This document shows, in pieces, positions 24,501 to 34,747 of a DNA stretch of 64,000 bases. Within the stretch, counting starts at the first letter, position 1. Each line of letters opens with the position of its first letter. The position numbers were made by a program, and so were the translations under genes. Location: the NCBI RefSeq assembly GCF_003254395.2, contig NC_037638.1, positions 9,245,535 to 9,309,534 of the forward strand, read 5' to 3'. The notes beneath the pieces are model-generated. The model had not been told where the DNA came from. It worked only from the letters and a program-made list of their open reading frames with translations, and did not search any database. This DNA is from Apis mellifera (Eukaryota; Arthropoda; Insecta; Hymenoptera; Apidae).

Positions 24501-27044
24501 AATTCGGTTATCTTGGAGAACGTGTATTGGCCTACTGTGATCTTCGTTTGTCTCAGGATACTTATGGTCCAGATTATAAGTTTCATACTGAATCTCCAAA
24601 AGAGTACAATTTTCCTACGAAAGATTATAGATTTGTTGGATTAATAAGTCTCATAGATCCACCACGGCCAGCTGTACCTGACGCTGTAGGAAAATGTCGA
24701 ACAGCTGGTATTAAAGTAATCATGGTAACAGGTGATCATCCCGTAACTGCGATGGCTATAGCAAAAAAAGTTGGTATAATAAGCGAAGGGCACATGGTCG
24801 CTTTTAAGCGAGAAGTATTGGAAGGTGAAGTAAAAACTGAACTAAAAAAAACAGTTTCTATAATAGGTGATATAGATAAATTAGATAACGATATACGTGC
24901 TATTATTGTTACTGGTGTTGAATTGAGGAATATGGACAGTAATGAATTGGATAATATTATAAAGAAAAATGATGAAATTGTTTTTGCAAGAACATCTCCG
25001 CAACAAAAGCTACTCATTGTAGAAAGTTGCCAGAGATTAGGTGAAATCGTTGCGGTAACTGGTGATGGCGTAAATGATTCGCCAGCATTGAGAAAAGCAG
25101 ATATAGGAGTGGCTATGGGTATTAGTGGTTCTGACGTAGCAAAGGATGCAGCTGATATGATCCTGATGGATGATAATTTTGCATCGATAGTAACTGGAAT
25201 CGAAGAAGGTAGACTGATATTCGATAATCTTAAAAAATCTATTGTTTATACTTTAACATCTACTGTGCCTGAAATGTTGCCAATGTTAAGTAGCATTTTA
25301 TTTGCTATTCCTTTACCCCTTATCCTTGAAATGATTCTTTGTATAGATATTGGAACAGATTTACTTCCAGCGATAGCATTAGCATACGAAAAACCAGAAT
25401 CCGATATAATGCAACGGGCACCAAGAAATCCACAATATGATAGGCTTGTAAACAAACGTTTAATATCATTAGCTTATGGTCAGATTGGAATGACTCAATC
25501 TTTAGCTGGTTTTTTTACTTATTTTTTAATATTGATGTTAAATGGATTTCTACCCGATCGTTTATATGGATTGAGATTTGAGTGGGAGGATAAATCGATT
25601 AACGATTTACAAGATTCTTATGGTCAAACATGGACTTATGATACTAGAATGGATTTATTAAATGAAGCTCGTACTGGATATTTTTTATCTATTGTTATAA
25701 CTCAACTTATAGATTTAATAATGTGTAAAACAAGAGTTAATTCAATTTTACAACAAGGAATGGATAATTGGTTTTTAAATTTTTCTTTTATTTTTGAAAT
25801 AGTCTTAACTGGTATTTTATTGTACGTGCCAGAAACTGAAAAAATACTCAAAATTATGCCATTGAGTTCTTACTGGTACTGGCCATGTTTACCACTTGGT
25901 GCATTTCTTTGGATGTATGATGAACTAAGAAGATTGTGCATTCGTAAATATCATCGTGGAATTATATATCAGGAAACTTATTACTGAATAATTTATTTAC
26001 ATTTAAATTTTGACTAATGTTTAATGAAATTAATTAATGAAAATGCTTTTAAATATTAATTATAATATAATTATAATAATAATATAATTAATAATAATAT
26101 AATTATAATAAATATAAAAATATAAATCTTAAGCAAATTAGGATAAAGTAACAAAGATTATGAATTTATAGAAGTAATTATTTAATATACTTACTGCTGA
26201 TGTAATTGTGCTTAGTATAGGTTCTGGAATTCTTCCAGCTTTTTTCAATATTAAATCTAATGAACCACCATCCATATATTCCATACATATACTAATTTCT
26301 CCATCACTGTAATAAATAGATATTTTATATCTAATGTAAACATTAATTTTTATAGGTAATTATTATTTTATATATTATATTAAATAAAAAGTATATACCT
26401 ATAAAAAGCACCATAAAATCCAACTATATGTGCAAAATTACACTCGTGAAGTACTTTTAATTCTCTGATTATTTGTTTCTTAATTGCAGGTTTAACTTCT
26501 AAATGTATTAACTGAAAAGTTTTAATTATTATTATATCATTTCAATGTATTAATATGTATTAATAATATATTAATTCAAGTTAAAGTAAAAAATTAATAT
26601 GAGCAATACCTTTCTTGCCATTATTAGTCCATATTTTTTATGTCTCACTTTCATAACAACACCACCATTACCAGCACCAAGTTCACCAAGTTTTTCAAAA
26701 TCTTCATCACATAATTCCCCAACTTTTTCTTTTTGACCTAAAAAACTTTCTAATCTTTTTCTTTGCTCTTCATCCATTTCTAATTCCTCTAACCTTTCTT
26801 GAATAGCATCTATACTCATTTTTCCCATTACTCCACTATGATTAAAATAAATTAATATATATGTAAAAATAATAAATTTTTCATTTTAAATAATATAGAT
26901 TTTAAATAAGAAAATTAATTACTCTGGTATTACTGGTGGTTCAGAATAAATAGGTAACGATGGTACTGGTGGTGATGGTGATACAGCTGGAACTGGTTCT
27001 ATTGAACCAGGAGGTAATGTCAAATTTAACTTGTTTTTTGACAT
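21577..27044 (-). CDS. Dsor1: Dual-specificity MAP kinase kinase MEK (Dsor1/MAP2K1 type)
   Basis: Eight minus-strand exons, 27044-26923, 26835-26610, 26511-26399, 26306-26195, 22583-22407, 22302-22092, 21947-21781 and 21693-21577, join to 414 residues. The protein phosphorylates ERK on Thr and Tyr downstream of Raf. Seen in order: a basic-hydrophobic N-terminus resembling an ERK docking motif (KNKLNLTL); a Pro-rich segment (residues 11-40); the helix DAIQERLEELEMDEEQRKRL; glycine loop GAGNGGVV; catalytic Lys116 in MARK; HRD Asp209; DFG Asp227; and the activation-loop serines Ser237 and Ser241 in LIDSMANSFVGT, which Raf phosphorylates in the family. A Pro/Thr/Asn-rich insert (about 298-325) with Thr-Pro and Ser-Pro sites matches the MEK1 proline-rich insert. 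The C-terminal lobe has MAIFELLDYIVNEPPPKLP. Introns are short except the fourth (22584-26194), which contains an entire Na+/K+-ATPase gene on the other strand. Confidence 0.97.
22807..25987 (+). CDS. Divergent Na+/K+-transporting ATPase alpha subunit, nested in a MEK intron
   Basis: Two plus-strand exons, 22807-23253 and 23345-25987, give 1029 residues. An ATG nine codons upstream (22780) is in frame and would give 1038. Motifs are complete for a P2C-type P-type ATPase: TGES in the actuator domain, phosphorylated Asp369 in CSDKTGTLTQN, KGAPE, MVTGDHP and TGDGVNDSP. The beta-binding SYGQ and the C-terminal ETYY are kept. Cation-site residues Glu327, Asp817 and Asp821 (canonical 327, 804, 808) are present. 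The TM5 asparagine (canonical Asn776) is Thr789, and the PEGLL of TM4 is PEVLL. At the cardiac-glycoside site, canonical Gln111, Asn122 and Thr797 are not conserved. I read it as a paralogue of the main pump, like the tissue-restricted extra alpha genes of flies. It has one intron and sits wholly within MEK intron 4, antiparallel. Confidence 0.95.
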
Positions 27045-28303
27045 TTGGATTATAAAACTAAATAATCACTACAATACACAATTTTTACAAATATGTTGTT
27101 TATTAATAATATTTTTTAAAATTAGATAATATCTATTTAATCAATCGAAAATTTATTTAATTGAAAATATTTTTATAATCGTATACGTTTAATTTACAAT
27201 AAATGTATTATCATTAAAACCATTCTCATTATGAATTTCATTCGAAAATTTAAGAAGTAGTCCTAATTTAATATTGTTAAAAATGGACTATTAAGTTTCA
27301 AATTTTTCGTTGAAATGCACTTTTTAATAAATCACGAAAAAACATAGATTTTATTCTGAGTAATTGTTAATTTAATAACAGCAATCATGAAGTGGCACAA
27401 ATATGCATTTTCTTACAAATATTGTACAAATAAGAAGAGGTTATACGAATCTTCCCGGGACAACGACAAACACATATAGTATAATATTTTAAATATCCCT
27501 AGAATTAAATTTTCTAAAAATTTTATTAATTTGACACATTATAATTTTATATTTTAATTATAAGACAATTCTTCTTAATATTATCAAATTTTTATCATTT
27601 TATTTAATTAATATTATATCAGAAATAATTAATCATTAATTATAAATAATAAATAAATCTAATATATCCAATTATGTATTACAAATATGATATATGATTT
27701 ATATTTAAAGTTTAAAATTAAATATTTTTGATTTTAAAAAAATTATTGAAATATACATATATATAATAATTATTCAAAGTTATTCAAAGCTAATTTAATA
27801 CTTTTATAAATAATTAAAAGTGAAATTATATATTAAATTATAATAATTATATATTATAGTTCAAAATTTATATTTATATAGATTTAACTAAGTATAATAA
27901 AACAAATATAAAAAATAAAACTATAAAAATAAAACTATAATAAAATTTATAGTTCTTTTAATGATAGAAGGTGGTACTCTATATTTTACAGGAAGTCTAG
28001 GTATATGTATGACGTTTTTTCCTTCAAAATCGTGCTCTTAAAAGGTACGTATGATCTGGATTATATCAATTTTTGAATCTGTTTACATCTACAGTTTTGT
28101 ATTAATAAATTTGTTATAATAATGTAATTTTTAAAAATATGATATTAAGCAGTTGTTTTATAAAAAAAAGTGTGAAGTGAATATTTTATAATCAATAATT
28201 ATTGAATTTCAAAATATGTAGTATATAGGTTAAGTCGCGACACCTATATTGTAAAATGCCGATATGAAAGATTGTCATCAAATTTCTATAATTCTAGAAC
28301 AAA
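27045..28303. promoter_or_regulatory. Divergent promoter interval of MEK and RpL17
   Basis: MEK is read leftwards from 27044 and RpL17 rightwards from 28304, so this interval carries both start regions. It is largely A/T-rich. The clearest element is a pyrimidine tract at about 28015-28024 followed by a short putative leader exon. No protein-coding content. Confidence 0.5.
28019..28044 (+). promoter_or_regulatory. RpL17: Putative TOP-type transcription start and noncoding leader exon of RpL17
   Basis: A T/C run (TTTTTTCCTTC, 28015-28025) is followed by a short leader that stops at a good donor (AAAAG|GTACGT, GT at 28045-28046). A matching acceptor ends at 28297 (TTCTAG), seven bases before the RpL17 ATG at 28304. 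Animal ribosomal protein mRNAs begin with a 5' terminal oligopyrimidine tract under TOR control. The assignment is inference from this pattern; the precise start base is not known. Confidence 0.5.
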
Positions 28304-29201
28304 ATGGGCCGTTACTCTCATGAACCGGTAAATGCAAGCAAATCGTGCAAAGCACGAGGATCTAATTTGCGAGTACATTTCAAGGTAAATAAAAGATTAT
28401 TTTGGAACACTTAACCTTAATTATTAAAGTTGTATTTTTAAAATGTAAGGATTTAATCATATATTATATTTAAGAATTTAGAATCTTATAATTATTATTC
28501 TACTTTTTAGAATACACATGAAACAGCACGTGCCATTAAGAACATGTCTTTACGAAGAGCACAAAAATATTTGAAAAATGTAATTGAACACAAAGAATGT
28601 GTACCATTCCGTAGATTTAATGGTGGTGTTGGTAGGTGTGCTCAAGCAAAACAGTTTGGTACTACACAAGGTAAGTAATAATAAATAATTAATAATTTTT
28701 TTTGATATTTAATTAATATTTTTAACAATTAAAAAATTATTTTTATAATCATTAAATTATTTATTTTTAAATTTAGGTCGTTGGCCTAAGAAATCAGCAG
28801 AATTTTTACTTCAGTTATTGAAAAATGCTGAAAGTAATGCTGATGTTGATGGGCTAGATCTTGATCGTCTTGTAATTAATCATATTCAAGTAAATCATGC
28901 TCCTTGTTTACGTAGAAGGACATACAGAGCTCATGGTCGCATTAATCGTTAGTATTTCTAATAATAATAATAATAACTTAAAGTATATATTAGTAATTAG
29001 TAATATATACTTTAATTAAGTCTTGTATATTTTTATCTATATAATATATTTATAGCTTATATGAGTTCACCATGTCACATTGAGGTAATTTTGACTGAAA
29101 AAGAAGATTTTGTAGTGAAGAGTCCAGAAGAAGAACCATCAAAAAAGAAACTCAGTAAAAAGAAGCTTGCCAGACAAAAGGAAAAAATGATGAGAGAATA
29201 A
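28304..29201 (+). CDS. RpL17: 60S ribosomal protein L17 (uL22)
   Basis: Four plus-strand exons, 28304-28384, 28511-28670, 28777-28947 and 29056-29201, join in frame to 185 residues, the normal length for animal L17. Diagnostic stretches are MGRYSHEPVNASKSCKARGS at the start, NMSLRRAQKYLKNV, QFGTTQGRWPKKSAEFLLQL, and CLRRRTYRAHGRINPYMSSP. The tail is Lys/Glu-rich. uL22 lines the peptide exit tunnel of the large cytosolic subunit. An AATAAA at 29228-29233, 27 bases after the stop, is the probable poly(A) signal. The gene is convergent with the SV2-like transporter. Confidence 0.97.
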
Positions 29202-30006
29202 TTTTAAATATTGAATATACTATGAAAAATAAAAATTACACTGTTTTCTCTAATCTTTTTATATCATTTCTATCCTTTTTTATTATAAGCTAGAAATTAA
29301 TAGAATAGAAATCCTATATAATTCCTTTGTAATATAGATTTAAAATGATAATTTAAAGGAATAATGGATTTACTTTACAAAGTAAAAAACTTAATTAAAT
29401 TTTTTTACTTTCTTTCATTATTACATCGTTATTTTACATTTTAAATGTTTTGTTACAATTTATAAATATGATGTCCGTATTTGGAGTACGAGTTAACGGC
29501 AAGAGATACAAAAGTACGTACCAAAAATGTTACAAATAATGTTGAGAAATGAAATGTCTACAGTGTAAATAACTGTATATTTTATATTAGCGTTAATAAA
29601 CAAAAATTCACACATTAAGTTTTTTTCAAGATTACAATATTCTAACAAATATCTAATTTTTGAATATATAAAGAAATATATTTTTTTGTTTTCTTATAAA
29701 AAAAAGAAAATATGTATAATGTATGAATTAACATTTTTATATTTTGTTTATTTTTGAAAATATCTACTATCATTTATAAATTCTAATTGTTAATACTAAT
29801 TTGTTTATTCGAAATTGATATGTAAAACAGGAATGTGATGCTCAATCGCCGCAATGTATGTTGTCTAGAATGATTCGATTATTATGAATTAAATGAACAA
29901 ATACATGAACGCACAATTTGTTATTATAAACGTGATAAGTTTTTCAATTTTATGTGTATATGACTGTACATCAATTTATTCGATCTGATGCAAGTTTTCA
30001 CCGATG
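29202..30006. other. Convergent 3' region between RpL17 and the SV2-like transporter
   Basis: A/T-rich DNA with the RpL17 poly(A) signal near its left end. The right part is presumably the transporter's 3' untranslated region. No gene seen. Confidence 0.5.
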
Positions 30007-32779
30007 TCAAGAAAGTGGTTCCCGTGTTGTATTTGGTAAGAATAAACATAATAATCCTCCACCTGTATGAAAAATTAAGAATAAATTCTAATAATGATAT
30101 ACATACATTGTTTCCTTATCATTTAAGGATATGTCTTTTTTGTTGAAGATTCTTAATTTTGAAATATACTATATTTGTTATAAAATATATAATACTTATT
30201 AATATAGTTATATATGTACATTATATTGATATAATAGTAAGATTATATATATTCAAATTACTATATATAAATAATAAATTATTATTATAAAATATATAAA
30301 ACATACCGATTAAAAGTGCAGCAACGATAAAAGTTGGTGCTGGACAATACATATCCAAGAGTTGAGATATTACGATGTTACCAATAATTCCACCGAGGCG
30401 CGCTGCAACCATAGAAATGGCAATTCCTGTTGCGCGAAGAGGTGTCGGGAAAACTTCGGTTATTAAACAGTCTAGAGCTGCATTTCCACAGCTTATCACA
30501 CCGCTGAAGATAGCCGAAACGATCAGATTATGATGCTTATTGTATACAAAATATAATCCGATCGCGCAAAGTCCTGATGAAAGTGTACTAAACACTGCAA
30601 ATAAAATAAAATTGAAATTATTTATTAAGAGAAAAAATAATATAAAAATATTACGCAAGTGTAATTTAATTATTTTAAATTGTATTTACATAAGAAAAAT
30701 TTACGGCCAAGACGATCCATTCCTAGAACAGCAATAATATTTGCAGGTATAGCGGATGCTACGGTAATTAACGATTCCATAAAAACGGAAGCGCCAATTT
30801 TATCGGAACAAACAGTCTTGATATTTTGAGAACCTCTTTGAACCACGTATTCGGTCACTTGACATATCGAAGCGATTTCATTTGGATGATCACGATGAAA
30901 CTCGTCGAAACGATTGAATAATTCAGGAAACCACATCATTAGACCGTAATAACCGATGTGAAAAGTGAAATTAATAATAATTGAAATCATGGTGAAACGA
31001 AGTATAGGCGAGACGAAGAGTTGTTTGCTATTGTTTACGATATCGGCGAGCATTGTTTTGCATTTGTTCTTTTCGATACTACTATTCGTCAGTTCCGGTT
31101 CTCGGATGTCATTTAAAATTAATTCTTTCACCTGAAATAAAATTCATTGAAAATTGTAATTTTTTTCGATGCTTTTATTTGTAATAAATATTTATTTCGT
31201 GACACATTAATGTATAAAAAAATGCATATTTACCGTATAACTATCACGCGATTTGCCAGTATTAATGGCATAAATTCCACGGAAGATATCGAGCGCCTCC
31301 TCGTATCTTCCGCAGGATAAGAGGTATTTAGGAGATTCAGGGAGCAACAGGAGCAGCCCCGCGACGATAAACGATGGAGCAGCGCAGATCAGCAGGAAGA
31401 TTCGCCAAGAATTATACGTGAACGCTGAATATGTGATACCGATATCATGAGGGATGATCAACCACGCCAAACCTAATTAATTATTTTTAAATAAAAATAT
31501 GGATTTATGATTTAATTATATTTTATACGATATAATTTTTAGTTAAAAAATAATTGAAATTGAGGATTTACCAGCAACAAAGAGGTTTCCAAGTGTCCAA
31601 AAGGCAGCCATGAAGGACAACATCGATCCTCGCTTCGATTTTGGTTGGAATTCGGCAAAGTATGACCAAATCACAGGTCCGCTACCTCCAAGACTGTAAT
31701 AATTGAAAACTTATTTTTTTAAATATACGAAAAGTATTCATTATCGTCATAAATTATATAAATAAATTATTATAAATTTTTAAGAAGTTATGTTTCATTA
31801 CGTGATTCATCGGTATTCCAATTTAACTCGCGTTTAAAAAATTGTCATATGATAAGTCAAAATGAGCTCGATATATTGAAAATTATCGATCTACTTACGC
31901 AGCACCGTTGAGAAAACGGAAAACCATGAAAAGTGCATAAGATTGGCTGAAGCTGGAGGCGACAATGCAAAGGGCATTTATGAAGGAGATGGCGATAAGA
32001 ACTTTCCGTCGACCTAAGGCGTCCGCGATGGAGCCCCAGGCGTACGCCCCCGCCATCATACCGATGAAAATGATTGAGTTGAGCCATCCCTTGGCTTGAG
32101 TATCGAGATTCAGGTCACATTGTGCACTGGGAAGGATGAAGGACATAGAGATTACGTCCATCTCCTCACTGGTGCTAACGAAGCCGCATACCGTGAGAAG
32201 GAAGTAGTGAAATTTGCCATAGTCTGAGAATTGAAATAAATAATAATCGTAAATAGATGATAATTCATATTGAAATAACAGAAAATAGAGTTAATAAAAA
32301 AATTACTGGTAAGTTCAATGGCCTTTTCGAAATCCGCTTTATCGATGGATCCTTTCTCTGGATCTAGGGTCTTGCCCTTTGTTCCAATACCTATTATACA
32401 AAATTAAATGGTTAAATATAATTAAATATGTGGAAGCTATACGTCGATAATCACAATTTATTATTAGAATTTCTACCTACGAGCAAGTTCGAGATCCTTA
32501 GAGCCACAGCCGTTTAGCTGCTCGTCTTTTACATCACACTCTGAAATAATAAAGTTAAGAACAATATTTAAATATTAATTGTGTAATTAATCATACACAA
32601 ATAATTTTTAAATCAAAAACAAATATCAATCATTATATATGTATATATCAATCTTTTTATATATCATCTTCTATGAATAATATTTTTTTATTATTTCTAA
32701 AAATGATTAGATATTTTGAAGATTATTCTGAAGGATACGTACTATGATTGTGCTTTGAATTAAGATCACCCTCTACCAT
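30007..32779 (-). CDS. SV2-like major facilitator superfamily transporter
   Basis: Nine minus-strand coding exons, 32779-32743, 32540-32481, 32390-32307, 32223-31899, 31693-31572, 31472-31234, 31131-30690, 30594-30307 and 30062-30007, join to 550 residues. About 95 hydrophilic residues precede the membrane domain, which has two six-helix halves. The first half opens with YGKFHYFLLTVCGF and EEMDVISMSFILPS, the SV2 family's TM1 signature, followed by motif A-like GSIADALGRRK. PESPKYLL ends TM6, as in SV2 and SVOP proteins. The second half has MDRLGRKFF and ALDCLITEVFPTPLRATGIA, the family's TM10 region. The lumenal loop between TM7 and TM8 is short, without the long pentapeptide-repeat domain of vertebrate SV2. 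Substrate unknown. An in-frame TAA lies upstream of the ATG. A splice acceptor ending at 32982 implies further noncoding 5' exons. Confidence 0.93.
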
Positions 32780-32981
32780 TCTACGATATCGGCGCAGTTG
32801 GGTGAATCTGGCTTGGTAATACGATTAGATGAGACTTCTTCGTGCTCGATGACAAGCTTCGATCGATATGAGATTGATATCGTTCTTGCGGATTACTGGA
32901 TCTCGGCGAAGTCTTCCTGCTGAATCTGCGCTGATCTGCTGCTGCTCGTCGGCGGGGCTAGATTCTGCGCTCACTTGTGAG
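32780..32981 (-). other. Probable 5' untranslated part of the first coding exon of the SV2-like gene
   Basis: Reading leftwards, a pyrimidine-rich acceptor (TGTTTTAG, AG at 32982-32983) precedes a GC-richer leader that runs to the ATG at 32779, with an in-frame stop between. This implies that the transcript starts further right and is spliced in here. Confidence 0.5.
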
Positions 32982-34674
32982 CTAAAACATGACGTAAAAA
33001 CTTATATGTGCTTACTACATAAAAAAGAAGAAAAAAATAAGAACGTATACTTTATAGTACTTTTCATTAAACAAAAATAATACCAAGGTGAGTGAAAGTG
33101 AAAAAGTCATGGTCGATTGAACGTGTGTACAAAGAAAATTCATAAATAGCATCAAACGGTTAATTTACTTACAACAATTTAAACGAGATTGATTAAGATG
33201 TAAAAAATTTTATGATTAGATAAGTTTTGAGAAAAATATAGATTTATAAAAAACAGTAAAAAATTTATACAAGTATACAATTTATAAAAAATCAGTAGAA
33301 TTTATAAGATATTTATGATTATTTCAATGTTAAAGAAATTAATGGAAAATAATTGTATCAGTTTTAACTATTCTAATATTATAATGTCAGGATAATATAT
33401 TGAAAATTCAATAAAAATAGAAATATATATTAAAAAATTTAATATATATGTTCTCTGGTATTAATTTATTATTTAATTATTCAACAATTATATTTCACAA
33501 AATTTTGAATAAGATCAAAAAATGATGAATCAAAGATAGAATAAACTTAACTCGGATAAGATAGTTTAAAAAAGAGTATTTTTCGTTGTTCTAACAGAAC
33601 ACGATCACGTGTTTCAAATCAATATGCAGGGGTTAAGTAGGGCCAATTCGTAATTGCATTGATAATGGGCGTAGGTCGTAACGTTTTGAAAGGCAACGAT
33701 TTGGAGGCTTTCCAATGATGGAGATGATAATTGAGTCTGTTTACAAGGCGGCTTGCAAGCAGAACGTGATTCGCATCTTGTGAGGGTATTTTTATGTTCC
33801 CTTTTAAAGGTAATAAAAATGTTATTGTAACGCTGTCATAAGAAACGAGTATTGTGTGTGAATATCGGTTAAGAAGAATTGTTCAAAAACAAAGAATAAT
33901 TAAATGTGTAAAAAGATATTATTAAATATATTTGTTTTTCTTCTATTTCACAATAATAAAAAGTTAAAAATTAAAGATTTCATAATTTTCTAAAATTCTC
34001 TTAGTTAGGTTTATTTTACGTTTAGTTACTGTACGTACTGTATTTGTAATAAAAAAAAAAAAAATTGTAATTTTCTGCAAAATTACACAAAGATTGACCT
34101 TGATCTAACTACACTTATTTAATATATGGAAGAAGCACACTATATATGATTACTCTAATTATTATATGTTCCCACAATTCTATGCTCGATGTAACTAGTA
34201 GTATCACACGTAACAGTAGATTTCCCGCACGGTTTTCTTGCTATCTTTCGACTGAATATCTCGGGAATCTTATTAAGTATAGAATATCGTCATGGATGAA
34301 TAGATCAGGTTATGAATAATTTCTTAGATATTATCATAACAACTTGATATTATCTACGACGAAAACAAACTAATCGAATATAAACAGAAAGAATTAAATT
34401 TATTTATATTAAAATAATATAATTAAAAGAAATTATATACTGCTTTTTATTAATAATAAGAATATTTTTATTTTCCTGACACATGTAATCTTTTTTCGTT
34501 TTTGATATATTTACTCTCGAAGATATTCGAAATATTTTAAATGTTTTTTATTTTTTCATTTTTTTATTATTCACGTAGTGAATAAACATTATTCACGTTT
34601 ATACATAATATCATATAATCGTATTGATTTATACAAGAAAAAAAGTGAGAATAAAAAAAAAAAAAATAAACCAT

Positions 34675-34747
34675 CGACCGTGACAGGACTCGAACCTGCA
34701 ATCTTCGGATCCGAAGTCCGACGCCTTATCCGTTAGGCCACACGGTC
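34675..34747 (-). tRNA. tRNA-Arg (anticodon UCG, reads CGA)
   Basis: A 73-base cloverleaf read on the minus strand. The acceptor stem GACCGTG pairs with CACGGTC and a G discriminator follows. The D arm is GCCT/AGGC, the anticodon arm TCGGA-CTTCGGA-TCCGA places TCG at the anticodon, and the T arm is GCAGG-TTCGAGT-CCTGT. There is no intron. An oligo-T stretch (poly-A on plus at 34647-34664) lies just downstream, as expected for an RNA polymerase III terminator. Confidence 0.97.

Noticed and set aside
23079..25455. Several minus-strand frames within the Na+/K+-ATPase exons
   Set aside because: Shadows of a long conserved coding exon; no independent motifs.
27495..27510. CCCTAGAAT resembling the piggyBac terminus
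   Set aside because: Not preceded by TTAA and without an inverted partner nearby.
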